Shown: positions 9,110 to 18,247, counted from the stretch's first letter. The stretch: DNA of 64,000 nucleotides from Catenulispora acidiphila DSM 44928 (GCF_000024025.1 NC_013131.1:5518001-5582000), one strand, 5' to 3'. Numbers and translations: made by a program. Notes: a model not told the origin generated them from the sequence alone.

Positions 9110-12100
9110 ATGTCCACCGCGCACGCACCACGTCGATCCGCCGGACCCGGTTCGGCGCGGCCTGGTCCCGCGCTGGACGCCGCGGCCTTGGACGTCGCGG
9201 CGCTGGACGTCGCAGCCCTGGAGCGTGCGCTTCGTGACCGGGTAGACGGCGAAGTCCGCTTCGACGCCGGAAGCCGGGGCGCCTACGCCACGGACGGGTC
9301 GAACTACCGCCAAGTCCCGATCGCCGTGGTCGTGCCGTTTCACGTCGAGGCCGGCGCCGACGCCGTGGCGGTGTGCGCGGAATTCGGCGCGCCGGTGCTG
9401 TCCCGCGGCGGCGGCACCAGCCTGGGCGGTCAGTGCACGAACACCGCGGTCGTCATCGACTGGACCAAGTACTGCAACCATCTGGTGGCGCTGGACGTCG
9501 AGCGGCGCAGGTGCGTTGTCGAGCCCGGCATCGTGCTGGACGACCTGAACCGGCAGCTCGCCGACCACGGCTTGAAGTTCGGTCCCAAGCCCGCCACGCA
9601 CACCCACTGCACGCTCGGCGGGATGATCGGCAACAACTCGTGCGGCGCCTCGGCGCAGGCCTACGGCAAGACGGCGGACAACGTGCGCCGGCTGGAGATC
9701 CTCACCTACGACAGCACCCGATGCTGGGTCGGCCCGACCTCGGAGGAGGACTTCGAGGCCGTCGTCGCCGCCGGCGGGCGCCGCGCGGAGATCTATCGCG
9801 GGCTGCGCGACATCATCGGACGCCACCTGGCCGACGTGCGCCTTGGCTTCCCCCACATCCCGCGCCGAGTCTCCGGCTACAACCTGGACTCCCTGCTGCC
9901 GGAGAACAAGTTCGACCTGGCTCGCGCCCTGGTCGGCAGCGAGAGCACGCTGGTGACCGTCCTGCACGCCGAGCTGGACCTGGTCGAGGTGCCACCGGCG
10001 GAGGCGATGCTGGTCCTGGGCTACGGCGACATCTGCGCGGCGGCCGACGCCGTCCCGGAAATCCTCGAGCACTGCCATCCCACGCAGTTGGAAGCCCTCG
10101 ACGGGCGCATGGCTCAGCTCATGCGTGAGGAACACGCCCACCTCGACTCCTTGGACCGCTTCCCGGACGGCGAGAGCTGGCTCCTGATCCAGTTCAGCGG
10201 ACCGACCCAGGACGATGTGGACCGGCAAGCCCGCGACCTGGTCCAGAGCATCGGCCGCAGCGAGGACGACAGCACGGTGGCGTTCTCCGACGATCCGCAG
10301 CGCGAGCAGAAGATGCTCAAGGCGCGCGAAGCCGGGCTCGGCGTCACGGCACGACCGCCGGACGGCCGCGAGACCTGGGAGGGCTGGGAGGACTCCGCCG
10401 TCCCTCCCGAGCGGCTCGGGGACTATCTGCGCGACCTGAAGCAGTTGTTCGACCGCTACGGCTATGGCAAGGCATCGCTGTACGGGCACTTCGGCCAGGG
10501 CTGCGTTCACACGCGTATCCCCTTCGAACTCAAGCGGGCCGAAGGAATCGAGGCGTTCCGCAGCTTCTTGTTCGACGCCGCCGATCTCGTCGCCTCCTAC
10601 GGCGGCTCGTTGTCGGGCGAACACGGCGACGGACAGGCTCGCGGGGAGCTGTTGCCGCGTATGTTCGGCGCCGGCGTCATCGAGGCCTTCGGCGAGGTCA
10701 AGGCACTGTTCGATCCCGGCGACAAGATGAACCCGGGCAAGATCGTGCGTCCGTACCGGGTCGATGAGAACCTTCGGCTCGGCGCCGACTGGCGTCCGCA
10801 GGTGCTCCCGACCCATTTCGACTATCCCGACGACGACCACGACTTCACCCGCGCGGTGATGCGCTGCGTGGGCGTCGGCAACTGCCGCACCCACGAAGGC
10901 GGGGTGATGTGTCCCTCCTACCGCGCCACCGGCGAGGAGGAGCACTCGACCCGAGGCCGGGCGCGGCTGCTGTTCGAGATGCTCGGCGGGCACAAAGACT
11001 CCCCGATCACCGACGGCTGGCGCTCGACCGAGGTCCACGACGCCCTGGATCTGTGCCTGGCGTGCAAAGGCTGCAAGTCCGACTGCCCGGTCGGCGTCGA
11101 CATGGCCACCTACAAGGCCGAGTTCCTCGCGCACCACTACCAGGGCCGGGTCCGCCCGGCTGCCCACTATTCGATGGGCTGGCTGCCGGTGTGGGCGCGG
11201 CTGTCGCGCATCGCGCCGCGCGCGGTGAACGCCGCGCTGCACGCGCCCGGCCTCAGCCGGCTAGGCAAGACAGTGGCCGGAGTTGCCGCGGAACGGTCGG
11301 CGCCGGCGTTCGCCGAACAGTCCTTCCTGCAGTGGTGGCAGGAGCGGGGCGCTCCCCAACCGGATCCGGCCGACGCGCGAACCGTCGTGCTGTGGCCCGA
11401 CACGTTCAGCACCTACTTCCATCCCCAGGTCGCCAAGTCCGCCGTCCGCGTCCTGGAGGACGCGGGGTTCCGGGTCGCCGTGCCGACCGAGGAGGCCGTG
11501 TGCTGCGGCCTGACCTGGATCTCCACCGGCCAACTCGCCACCGCCAAGCGCGTGCTGAGCCGGACCATCGCGATCCTGCGCCCCTGGATCGACGCCGGGA
11601 CCCCGATCATCGGGCTCGAACCGTCCTGCACGGCCGTCTTCCGGGCCGACGCCGTCGAGCTCATGCCCGGGAACCAGGACGTCCAGCGCCTGGCCGGACA
11701 GTTCCGCACCTTCGCCGAGCAGCTGGTGAACCACGCACCGCAGGGGTGGACGCCGCCGAAGCTGATCCGGACCGCCACCGTGCAGACCCACTGCCATCAG
11801 CACGCTGTCCTGAAGGACGACGCCGACCGGGAACTGATGACCCGCGCCGGCATCGACGCCCACGTCCTGGACGAAGGCTGCTGCGGCCTAGCGGGCGACT
11901 TCGGCTTCCAACGCGGCCACTACGACCTGTCCATGAAGATCGCCGAACAAGGCGTCCTGCCCGCCGTCCGAGCCACCGCCCCCAACGCCCTGGTCCTCGC
12001 CGACGGCTTCAGCTGCCGCACCCAAATCGACCACGCCCCCACCGACCGCCAAGCACTCCACCTCGCCGAAGCCCTCGCCGCAGCACTAGACGGCCCCCTC

Positions 12101-12241
12101 CCCGCCCACCACCCCGAGCACATCGCCCCCCGCCCGAACGTCCCGCAAACCGCCGCCCGCCTGGCCTCCGCCACCGGAGCCGCCCTCGCGGCCGGCGCGT
12201 TCGCGACGGCGGTCTACGCCGTCATGCGGCGCCGCGCATGA
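9110..12241 (+). CDS. Fused FAD-linked oxidase / (Fe-S) heterodisulfide-type oxidoreductase (D-2-hydroxyacid dehydrogenase-like)
   Basis: A 1043-residue fusion. An Ala/Leu/Asp repeat opens the protein (LDAAALDVAALDVAALERAL). Then come a FAD_binding_4 domain (about 65-240, with SRGGGTSLGGQC and GGMIGNNSCG), a FAD-oxidase C-terminal domain (to about 545, with SLSGEHGDGQARGELL), a 4Fe-4S segment with CLACKGCKSDCP near 645, and CCG-type cysteine domains (VCCGLTW, EGCCGLAGDF). The last 25 residues (ATGAALAAGAFATAVYAVM, then RRRA) could be a membrane anchor. The arrangement matches GlcD-GlpC fusions that oxidise D-lactate or similar 2-hydroxy acids and pass electrons to the respiratory chain. ATG 9110 follows GGGAGA, 27 bases after the GH15 stop. 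Confidence 0.9.
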   Translation: MSTAHAPRRSAGPGSARPGPALDAAALDVAALDVAALERALRDRVDGEVRFDAGSRGAYATDGSNYRQVPIAVVVPFHVEAGADAVAVCAEFGAPVLSRGGGTSLGGQCTNTAVVIDWTKYCNHLVALDVERRRCVVEPGIVLDDLNRQLADHGLKFGPKPATHTHCTLGGMIGNNSCGASAQAYGKTADNVRRLEILTYDSTRCWVGPTSEEDFEAVVAAGGRRAEIYRGLRDIIGRHLADVRLGFPHIPRRVSGYNLDSLLPENKFDLARALVGSESTLVTVLHAELDLVEVPPAEAMLVLGYGDICAAADAVPEILEHCHPTQLEALDGRMAQLMREEHAHLDSLDRFPDGESWLLIQFSGPTQDDVDRQARDLVQSIGRSEDDSTVAFSDDPQREQKMLKAREAGLGVTARPPDGRETWEGWEDSAVPPERLGDYLRDLKQLFDRYGYGKASLYGHFGQGCVHTRIPFELKRAEGIEAFRSFLFDAADLVASYGGSLSGEHGDGQARGELLPRMFGAGVIEAFGEVKALFDPGDKMNPGKIVRPYRVDENLRLGADWRPQVLPTHFDYPDDDHDFTRAVMRCVGVGNCRTHEGGVMCPSYRATGEEEHSTRGRARLLFEMLGGHKDSPITDGWRSTEVHDALDLCLACKGCKSDCPVGVDMATYKAEFLAHHYQGRVRPAAHYSMGWLPVWARLSRIAPRAVNAALHAPGLSRLGKTVAGVAAERSAPAFAEQSFLQWWQERGAPQPDPADARTVVLWPDTFSTYFHPQVAKSAVRVLEDAGFRVAVPTEEAVCCGLTWISTGQLATAKRVLSRTIAILRPWIDAGTPIIGLEPSCTAVFRADAVELMPGNQDVQRLAGQFRTFAEQLVNHAPQGWTPPKLIRTATVQTHCHQHAVLKDDADRELMTRAGIDAHVLDEGCCGLAGDFGFQRGHYDLSMKIAEQGVLPAVRATAPNALVLADGFSCRTQIDHAPTDRQALHLAEALAAALDGPLPAHHPEHIAPRPNVPQTAARLASATGAALAAGAFATAVYAVMRRRA

Positions 12242-12485
12242 CGGCTCATCGAAGTCAACCGTGCTCCGGCCGTGGTGACGTTTGCTGGCGAGGCTGGCTG
12301 TGGCAGCCGCTGGTTCGGACGCTGAGATGCCCTCGCGAGCGGCGGGTCGTCGCGCACCGGGCTCGCAGCCGCTGGTTGCCGGGGTTGCGTTAGCCGAACG
12401 CGCAGCGGGCGTCGGTCTTGATCACACGGTTGGTTCCGTCGGAGCCGGCGTCCATCAAGCACCTGACTCTCGGTAGCATCATCGG

Positions 12486-13001
12486 ATGCTGATCCTGGTC
12501 CGCCATGCCATGCCCGCCTTCGGGCCACAGGCACCACCGCATCAGTGGCCACTGAGCGAGGACGGGCGAACTGCGGCAACACTGCTGGCGGACATCCTCC
12601 CGAAGGACTCCCGGCTGGTGGCCAGTGCCGAGCCCAAGGCGTGGCAGACCCTGGAACCGGCTGGTCAGCCCGAACGTGACCCGCGCTTCAACGAGATCTG
12701 GCGCACCGAGCCCTGGGGAGGCAACTACCGTCAACGCCGCCGCGAGTATGTCGAGGGCGTCGACCACCCCGAGTGGGAACCGCGCGCCCAGGTCGCCGAG
12801 CGCTTCGGCGCCGCCGTCGCCGAGCACCTCGCCATCGCCGACGACAGACCGCTGGTCGTCGCGACCCACGGCATGGCGATGACCGTTTGGTTGACGGCCC
12901 GCATCGGGCTGTCGGACCCCGGCACCTTCTGGGCCGAGCTCCAATTTCCCGACGCCCATCGCGTGGACCTGGAAACAGGGACGATCGCTCGCGCCCTGTG
13001 A
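12486..13001 (+). CDS. Histidine phosphatase superfamily protein
   Basis: A 171-residue phosphoglycerate-mutase-like phosphatase. The phosphohistidine motif is LILVRHAMP at residues 2-10 (H7), and the second catalytic histidine lies in VVATHGMAM near 128. The short length fits a broad-specificity phosphatase (CobC/SixA/GpmB type) more than a glycolytic mutase. No neighbour suggests the substrate. It stands alone between the 244-bp gap after the FAD/Fe-S gene and the convergent carotenoid oxygenase gene. Confidence 0.88.
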   Translation: MLILVRHAMPAFGPQAPPHQWPLSEDGRTAATLLADILPKDSRLVASAEPKAWQTLEPAGQPERDPRFNEIWRTEPWGGNYRQRRREYVEGVDHPEWEPRAQVAERFGAAVAEHLAIADDRPLVVATHGMAMTVWLTARIGLSDPGTFWAELQFPDAHRVDLETGTIARAL

Positions 13002-13132
13002 TCCCGAGCCCCATCGCTCGACGAACCGCGCACACGCCTACCACGGTTGACTTCGATGAGCCCGCATGATCGGCGAGATGACCCGCTGAACCGCAGAGCC
13101 GCAGTCCCCCTCGGGATCGGCGGCTCGAGTGG

Positions 13133-14545
13133 TCACAGTCCTCGGTGGAACAATCCGTGGAACCCGAACGGGATCGCGTGCGGAACCGTGGCTGAAGCCA
13201 CCTCCTGGAACGACTGCGCGTCCAGGACCACGAGCCTGGACGTGCCGGCTTCACCGTCGAGTACCACCGACAGCACCACGCCCTCGTCCTCGGCGAGCGC
13301 GCCGGGTGCGGGTACGAACACCGGCTCCCCGGGGTAGCTCCGCGGCTGGGACCATTGCTTGCTCTGGCCGCTCTCCACATCCACCTTGACCAGCCCGCGG
13401 GCCACCACAGGTCCTACGCTGTCGCCGGTGATCCCGTACGCGTAGCGGTACGGGCGTCCGTTGTGCTGCCCGTGGTGGATGCGCGGGAGTTCCAGGGTGA
13501 CGTCTGCCAGGCGGCGCGAGCTCACTTTCCCGGTGGTCAGGTCGATCTCGAACCGCGTCGGGTAGGGGAAGTCGCCGGGTACCTCCTTGGCGAGGGCGTC
13601 GAGATAGAGCGCGTCGATGACCGAGGCGTCCCGGTAGGCGCAGATGTCGAGGAACAGCTTGTCGCCGTCCTCGAAGGCGTTGATGTGGTGGAAGGCGAAG
13701 AAGGGTTCGCTGTGGAACTCCCCGCGCAGTGAGCCGTCGCGCGTGTCGACGACGAGGAAGCGCGTGGTGCCGCGGGCGTTCCAGCGATAGTTGTCGATGA
13801 ACGGCTTCCCGGACAGCAGCAGTATCAGGGGGTTGACTGTCAGGGGGTACTCCGCGAGCACGACGTGGTTCTCGGTGATCGCGAAGCTGTGCATGTAGCC
13901 GGGCCGGGCCACCGGGATCCGGGTGACCAGCTCACGGGTCATGCTCGTCGGCGCTTGCCGGTAGACCTGGTAGAAGCTCTTGCGGCCGAAGGACAGCAGG
14001 TAGTTCACCAGGTCGCCGGTGCGCGGGTCCTGATGCGGATGCGCGGTGGTGACCTGGCCCTGGAGGTCGTCGCGGTAGGCGGCGATGCCGGCGGTGGCGA
14101 GCGTCTCGGGGTCGAAGAGCGCTGCCAGCGGCACTTCGGTGAGCGCGACCATGCCCTCGGCCAGGGGCGCGACGTTGACGTTCGCGTTCTGCACATCCCG
14201 GGTGTTCGACCGGAACCGGGTGAACATGCGGGAGAAGTAGCGCTGGCAGGGATCGGTGGCGAATTCGGTGTAGTCGATCCGGCCGGCGTCGGTGGCCCGC
14301 TTGCTCGCGGAGTCGATGAAGCGGTTGGTGTAGGTGACAGCGCCGTCCGCGATGGCGAAGCGATGCAGCATCGCCTGTCCGTCGAACCAGTGCCGGAAGG
14401 GGACCTCGCCCCCTTCGAACCGTGCCGGCCCGTTCCGGAACAGGGTCCCGGACAGCCAGGCGGGCAGCTCGCCGGCGACCGGCAGGGCGAGTTCTTCCAC
14501 TTCGGTGGCCAGGCTGGTGAAGCCCGGGTCGTAGTCGGTGGCCAT
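13133..14545 (-). CDS. Carotenoid oxygenase (RPE65/CCD family)
   Basis: A 470-residue seven-bladed beta-propeller non-haem iron dioxygenase that cleaves a double bond of carotenoids, apocarotenoids or stilbene/lignin-type phenylpropenes. All four iron-binding histidine regions are visible: TTAHPHQDP, RPGYMHSFAITENH, FAFHHINAFEDGD and, at the extreme C-terminus, FGFHGLFHRGL. No carotenoid biosynthesis gene is nearby, so a stilbenoid-type substrate is possible given the aromatic catabolism elsewhere in the window, but that is inference. It is divergent from a PadR-type regulator, whose classic effectors are phenolic acids. Confidence 0.93.
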   Translation of the reverse strand: MATDYDPGFTSLATEVEELALPVAGELPAWLSGTLFRNGPARFEGGEVPFRHWFDGQAMLHRFAIADGAVTYTNRFIDSASKRATDAGRIDYTEFATDPCQRYFSRMFTRFRSNTRDVQNANVNVAPLAEGMVALTEVPLAALFDPETLATAGIAAYRDDLQGQVTTAHPHQDPRTGDLVNYLLSFGRKSFYQVYRQAPTSMTRELVTRIPVARPGYMHSFAITENHVVLAEYPLTVNPLILLLSGKPFIDNYRWNARGTTRFLVVDTRDGSLRGEFHSEPFFAFHHINAFEDGDKLFLDICAYRDASVIDALYLDALAKEVPGDFPYPTRFEIDLTTGKVSSRRLADVTLELPRIHHGQHNGRPYRYAYGITGDSVGPVVARGLVKVDVESGQSKQWSQPRSYPGEPVFVPAPGALAEDEGVVLSVVLDGEAGTSRLVVLDAQSFQEVASATVPHAIPFGFHGLFHRGL

Positions 14546-14605
14546 GAGCTTCCCCTTTGTCCCGAGGTCACAGCGGCAGTCCCAGCGATCGGCCAGGACG
14601 ACCGA

Positions 14606-14633
14606 TCACATTGACAGGTCACATTGACGTGAC
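14606..14633. promoter_or_regulatory. Direct and inverted repeats in the carotenoid oxygenase/padR divergent promoter
   Basis: The 164-bp gap holds TCACATTGAC twice (14606-14615 and 14619-14628, 13-bp period). The second copy overlaps an inverted repeat GTCAC-ATTGAC-GTGAC (14618-14633). A TTGACA-like box is embedded. This is the best candidate for a PadR operator controlling both genes; binding is inferred from position. Confidence 0.4.
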
Positions 14634-14709
14634 ACAGTGGACTATGACTCCATACAAGTACCATCCACAATGGACTGTCAAGAGGGCCTGACGAGAACAG
14701 GAGACCACC

Positions 14710-15270
14710 ATGAGCCGCACTGTGCCCGAGGTGAAGGCTTACGCGGGTGAGCTGAACAGCACCGCGGCGTCTCTGCTGGGATTCCTGCACGGCGGCCCGG
14801 CCAGCGGCTACGAGCTCGTCGGCATCGCCGAGGGCCTGATCGGCGACTTCTGGAGCCTGACCCGCAGCCAGGTCTACCGCGAACTGGCCACCCTGTCCGC
14901 CCGCGGACTGATCACCGCCGGTCCCGTGGGCCCGCGCGCCCGCCGCCGCTACGAGCTCACCGAAACCGGCCGCGTCGCCTTCGCCGCCTGGCTGGCCGAA
15001 CCCCCCGGCCCTGAGCAGATCCGCTACCCGCTGCTCCTGAAGCTCGCCTTCGGCTCCTCCATCGACCGCGACACCCTGCGCGGCTACCTGGTCGAGCACC
15101 GCGTGATGCACGAGCGCCGCCTCAAGCGCTACTACGACATGGCCGACAACATCGACGACAAGCTGCTGCGCAGCACCGTCCGCTTCGGCATCCACTACGA
15201 GCGAGGCGTACTGGCCTGGATGGATGAGGTAGCCGAGTCTTTGGACGTCCCCGACGCCGAAGAGGGATAG
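14710..15270 (+). CDS. PadR-family transcriptional regulator
   Basis: A 186-residue regulator with an N-terminal winged helix (about 15-85: LLGFLHGGPASGYELVGIAE, SRSQVYRELATLSARGLI-type recognition region, wing RARRRYELTETG) and a C-terminal Vir_act_alpha_C-type helical dimerisation domain (about 95-180). PadR proteins are usually repressors released by phenolic or other small ligands. It starts 164 bp from the divergent carotenoid oxygenase gene, the likely target. ATG 14710 follows AACAGGAGA. Confidence 0.9.
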   Translation: MSRTVPEVKAYAGELNSTAASLLGFLHGGPASGYELVGIAEGLIGDFWSLTRSQVYRELATLSARGLITAGPVGPRARRRYELTETGRVAFAAWLAEPPGPEQIRYPLLLKLAFGSSIDRDTLRGYLVEHRVMHERRLKRYYDMADNIDDKLLRSTVRFGIHYERGVLAWMDEVAESLDVPDAEEG

Positions 15271-15330
15271 GCGCCGGGGAGGGTGCCGGGGATTGTCGTC
15301 GCCTGGCCGACTCCTTCTGCTGATTCGTGC

Positions 15331-15370
15331 GCTAGATCTCGCTGGATCTCACTAGATCTCGCTAGATCTC
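15331..15370. repeat. 10-bp tandem repeat, four copies
   Basis: Units gctagatctc, gctggatctc, actagatctc, gctagatctc run head to tail. The last unit contains the stop codon of the flavin reductase gene on the minus strand. No function evident. Confidence 0.85.
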
Positions 15371-15967
15371 CGGAGCCGCATCCTTGTCGGCGGCCAGGGC
15401 CTTCGCCGCGATGTGCAGGTTCGCCGCCATCGTGCGGCCGGTCTCGTCGGACCAGTCGTGGCCGCGCTTGGCGTCGAGGTAGTCAGGGCCCTTGCCGGGT
15501 CCGAGATGCCAGTACGTCCAGGCGTTGCCGGGGATGGTGTAGCCGATGTCGCCGAGGGCGCCGGCGATCTCGGAGACCACGTGGTGCGCGCCGTCTTCGT
15601 TGCCGGTGACGACCACGCCGGCGACCCGCCCGAAGGCGACCGGGCGGTCCTGGGAGTCGGTCTCGCCGATCATCGCGTTCATACGCTCGATGACGCGCTG
15701 GGCCACCGAGGAGGGACGGCCGACCCAGGTGGGCGAGGCGATGACGAGAATCGCGGCCTGCAGCAGCTTTTCGTGCACGCCGGGCCACTCGTCGCCGGAC
15801 CCCTGGTCGGTCTTCACGCCGGGAAGCAGAGTGAGGTCGACGGCCCGCAGGTACTCGACCTCCACACCCTTGCTCTGAAGTTCGTCGCCGACGACCTGGG
15901 CCAGCGCGTGGGTGTTGGACGGCTCGGGGGACGGCTTCAGCGTGCAGTTGATGACCAGGGCCTTCAC
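15362..15967 (-). CDS. NADPH-dependent FMN reductase / flavodoxin-family protein
   Basis: A 201-residue flavodoxin-fold protein. The N-terminal beta1-loop KALVINCTLKPSPEPSNTHA binds the FMN phosphate, and SPTWVGRPSSVAQRVIERM is the second flavin-contacting loop. It is probably a quinone or flavin reductase using NAD(P)H. The start is GTG 15967, preceded by AAAGGAG, with homology beginning at that residue; the longer reading frame extending to 16105 is not supported. The stop codon lies inside a 10-bp tandem repeat. Confidence 0.87.
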   Translation of the reverse strand: MKALVINCTLKPSPEPSNTHALAQVVGDELQSKGVEVEYLRAVDLTLLPGVKTDQGSGDEWPGVHEKLLQAAILVIASPTWVGRPSSVAQRVIERMNAMIGETDSQDRPVAFGRVAGVVVTGNEDGAHHVVSEIAGALGDIGYTIPGNAWTYWHLGPGKGPDYLDAKRGHDWSDETGRTMAANLHIAAKALAADKDAAPEI

Positions 15968-16135
15968 GGGATATCTCCTTTGATCGCGCCCCTGCTGCCC
16001 GCGTGCTGCCGACGCAAACGACTTGGCATCGACCGATCCTCGCCGGCGCACCGGGAATCCCCCGTCTGGCCCAGCGTCGCGCCACCGCACGCCGGCAGTG
16101 TGCACTCGCTCGTGGTGCCGGTGAGGATGGAAGCC

Positions 16136-17134
16136 ATGGACCCGGTCGAAGCCTTACGGCGGATCGCCTTCCTGCTGGAGTGGCGCGGAGCTTCTCCGTA
16201 CCGGGTGCGGGCTTTTCACACCGCTGCCGAGGCCGTCCACGGACTGCCGGCGGGTCCGATCGACGCCGACGACGTGCAAGAGCTGCAGGGAGTCGGGCCT
16301 GTGACCGCCGAGGTGATCGCCCAGGCCTCGACCGGCGCCGTACCGGCCTATCTGGTGCGCCTGATGACGGATGCCGGGCCGGAAGCCGAAGCCGGCTGGG
16401 ATCTGGCGATGGCGGGCAAAGGCGACTGCCACCTTCATTCGGACTGGTCCGACGGCGGAAGCCCGATCGAGGAGATGGCTGAGGCGGCCCGCGCCCTGGG
16501 CCATCGGTGGGCTGTTCTGACCGACCACTCGCCGCGGCTCACCATCGCCCACGGGCTGAGTCCCGAGCGGCTGCGGCGCCAGTTGGACGTTGTGGCGGAG
16601 GTGAACGCGCGTCAGGACTCCGGGTTCCGGCTGCTGACCGGTATCGAGTGCGACATCTTGGATGACGGCTCCCTGGATCAGGAGGAGGAGTTGCTCGATC
16701 GGCTCGATGTGGTCGTGGCGTCCGTGCACTCCAAACTGCGCTCCGAGCCCGAGGCGATGACCGCGCGGATGGTCGCTGCGGTGAGCAATCCGCACGTGGA
16801 CGTCCTGGGGCACTGCACGGGTCGGATCGTCACCGGCCGGGGTCGCCCGCAGTCCCGCTTCGACGCCCAGGCCGTGTTCGCCGCCTGCGCCCGGGCCGGC
16901 ACCGCGGTGGAAATCAACTGCCGCCCCGAACGGCGCGACCCGCCGGACGACCTCCTGGCGCAGGCGGCGGAGGCAGGCTGCCTGTTCGCGGTGGATACCG
17001 ATGCTCACGCTCCCGACCAGTTGTCGTGGCAGTCCTCGGGGTACGCGCGTGCGGCACGGGCCGGGCTAGAAGCAGAGCGGCTGGTGACGACCTGGTCTCT
17101 GGAGCGGTTGCGGGACTGGACGAAATGTCTCTGA
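16136..17134 (+). CDS. PHP-domain phosphoesterase with N-terminal HhH region (PolX C-terminal-like)
   Basis: A 332-residue protein. Residues 1-65 resemble the helix-hairpin-helix lead of PolX-type enzymes (LQGVGPVTAEVIAQA). The PHP domain follows with metal-binding motifs KGDCHLHSDWSDGG, LTDHSPRL, GIECDIL, ASVHSK, LGHCTGR and DTDAHAPDQL. The nucleotidyltransferase palm of true PolX is missing, so it is a free-standing PHP hydrolase, perhaps a DNA 3'-end or phosphoester hydrolase. An alternative ATG lies three codons upstream at 16127. It is divergent from the flavin reductase gene. Confidence 0.85.
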   Translation: MDPVEALRRIAFLLEWRGASPYRVRAFHTAAEAVHGLPAGPIDADDVQELQGVGPVTAEVIAQASTGAVPAYLVRLMTDAGPEAEAGWDLAMAGKGDCHLHSDWSDGGSPIEEMAEAARALGHRWAVLTDHSPRLTIAHGLSPERLRRQLDVVAEVNARQDSGFRLLTGIECDILDDGSLDQEEELLDRLDVVVASVHSKLRSEPEAMTARMVAAVSNPHVDVLGHCTGRIVTGRGRPQSRFDAQAVFAACARAGTAVEINCRPERRDPPDDLLAQAAEAGCLFAVDTDAHAPDQLSWQSSGYARAARAGLEAERLVTTWSLERLRDWTKCL

Positions 17135-17192
17135 TTGGTCTGCGGCGACCAGGGCATAGGCGCCCGGACAACGCGTTACCTGTGGAGGCACC

Positions 17193-18167
17193 ATGACGTC
17201 GTTCGGCTACTTCTTATCCTGCGAGGAGTTCACTCCGGCGGAGCTCATCGAGCAGGCCAAGCTCGCGCAGGAGGCGGGCTTCACCCATTTGGCGATCTCG
17301 GATCACTTCCATCCGTGGACCGATGCGCAGGGCAACAGCCCGTTCGTGTGGTCGATGATCGGCGCGCTCTCCCAGGTCACCTCGCTTCCGATCACCACGC
17401 TGGTCACCTGCCCGACCGTCCGGATCCATCCGGCGGTCGTCGCCCAAGCCGCTGCCACGTCCAGCGTCCTGACCAGCGGCAGGTTCCGTCTCGGCGTCGG
17501 GACCGGGGAAGCCCTCAACGAGCACATCCTCGGCGACCGCTGGCCGCCTTTCGAGGAGCGGGCGGAGATGCTCGAGGAAGCCGTGGGGATCATGCGCAGG
17601 CTGTTCACCGGCGGCCAGGTGTCCCACCGCGGCCGCCACTACACGGTCGAGGACGCCAGGCTCTACACCGCGCCGACCGCCGACCTGCCCATCCACGTCT
17701 CCGGGTTCGGCCCGAAGGCGGCAGAGCTCGCCGGGCGCATCGGCGACGGCTACGTCACCATGACGCCGGACACCGACCTCATCGAGGTCTTCCGGGAGGC
17801 CTCAGGCGGCAGCAAGCCGGTCATCGGCGGCGTGAAGGTCTGCTGGGACACCGACCGCGACCGGGCCGTGAAGACCGTCCGCCGGCTGTGGTCCAGCGAA
17901 CTGCTGCCCGGCGAGCTCGCCCAGGTCCTCCCGACACCGGCGCACTTCGAACAGGCCAACACCCTGGTGACCGAGAAGCAGGTGGCTGAGAACACAGCCT
18001 GCGGCGACGACGCGGCCGCGCACGTCGAGGCGGTCGCGGCGTACGTCAAGGCGGGATTCGACGAGGTCTACATCGGCCAGATCGGCCAGAACCACCGCGG
18101 CTTCTTCGACTTCTACGCCAAGCAGATCCTGCCTCGGCTGAACGATCTGCACGCAAGCCAACGGTGA
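17193..18167 (+). CDS. LLM-class F420-dependent oxidoreductase
   Basis: A 324-residue TIM-barrel enzyme very similar to the gene at 3183-4148, sharing SCEEFTP, SDHFHPW-type, DAQGNSPFVW and GVGTGEALNEH signatures. Same inferred F420 chemistry, unknown substrate. ATG 17193 follows TGGAGG. The two paralogs lie 13 kb apart in the same orientation, indicating duplication within the region. Confidence 0.9.
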   Translation: MTSFGYFLSCEEFTPAELIEQAKLAQEAGFTHLAISDHFHPWTDAQGNSPFVWSMIGALSQVTSLPITTLVTCPTVRIHPAVVAQAAATSSVLTSGRFRLGVGTGEALNEHILGDRWPPFEERAEMLEEAVGIMRRLFTGGQVSHRGRHYTVEDARLYTAPTADLPIHVSGFGPKAAELAGRIGDGYVTMTPDTDLIEVFREASGGSKPVIGGVKVCWDTDRDRAVKTVRRLWSSELLPGELAQVLPTPAHFEQANTLVTEKQVAENTACGDDAAAHVEAVAAYVKAGFDEVYIGQIGQNHRGFFDFYAKQILPRLNDLHASQR

Positions 18168-18176
18168 GCCCACCGA

Positions 18177-18233
18177 CCAACCCCCAACCCAACACCCCAA
18201 CATCCCAAACACCCCAAACACCCCAACCACCTC
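18177..18233. repeat. Low-complexity ACCCCAA-type tract
   Basis: About 57 bases of irregular (A/C)-only heptamer-like repeats (ccccaa, caacacc, caaacac) fill the gap between the LLM and hemerythrin genes. No gene or clear hairpin is present. Confidence 0.7.
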
Positions 18234-18247
18234 ATGGGAGGCGCGTC

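Noticed and set aside
8729-11242. An 837-codon open frame on the minus strand opposite the FAD/Fe-S gene
   Set aside because: It is opposite a protein with clear FAD and Fe-S motifs; its own sequence is rich in His, Arg, Val and Gly repeats without any recognisable domain, as expected for antisense frames in very GC-rich DNA.
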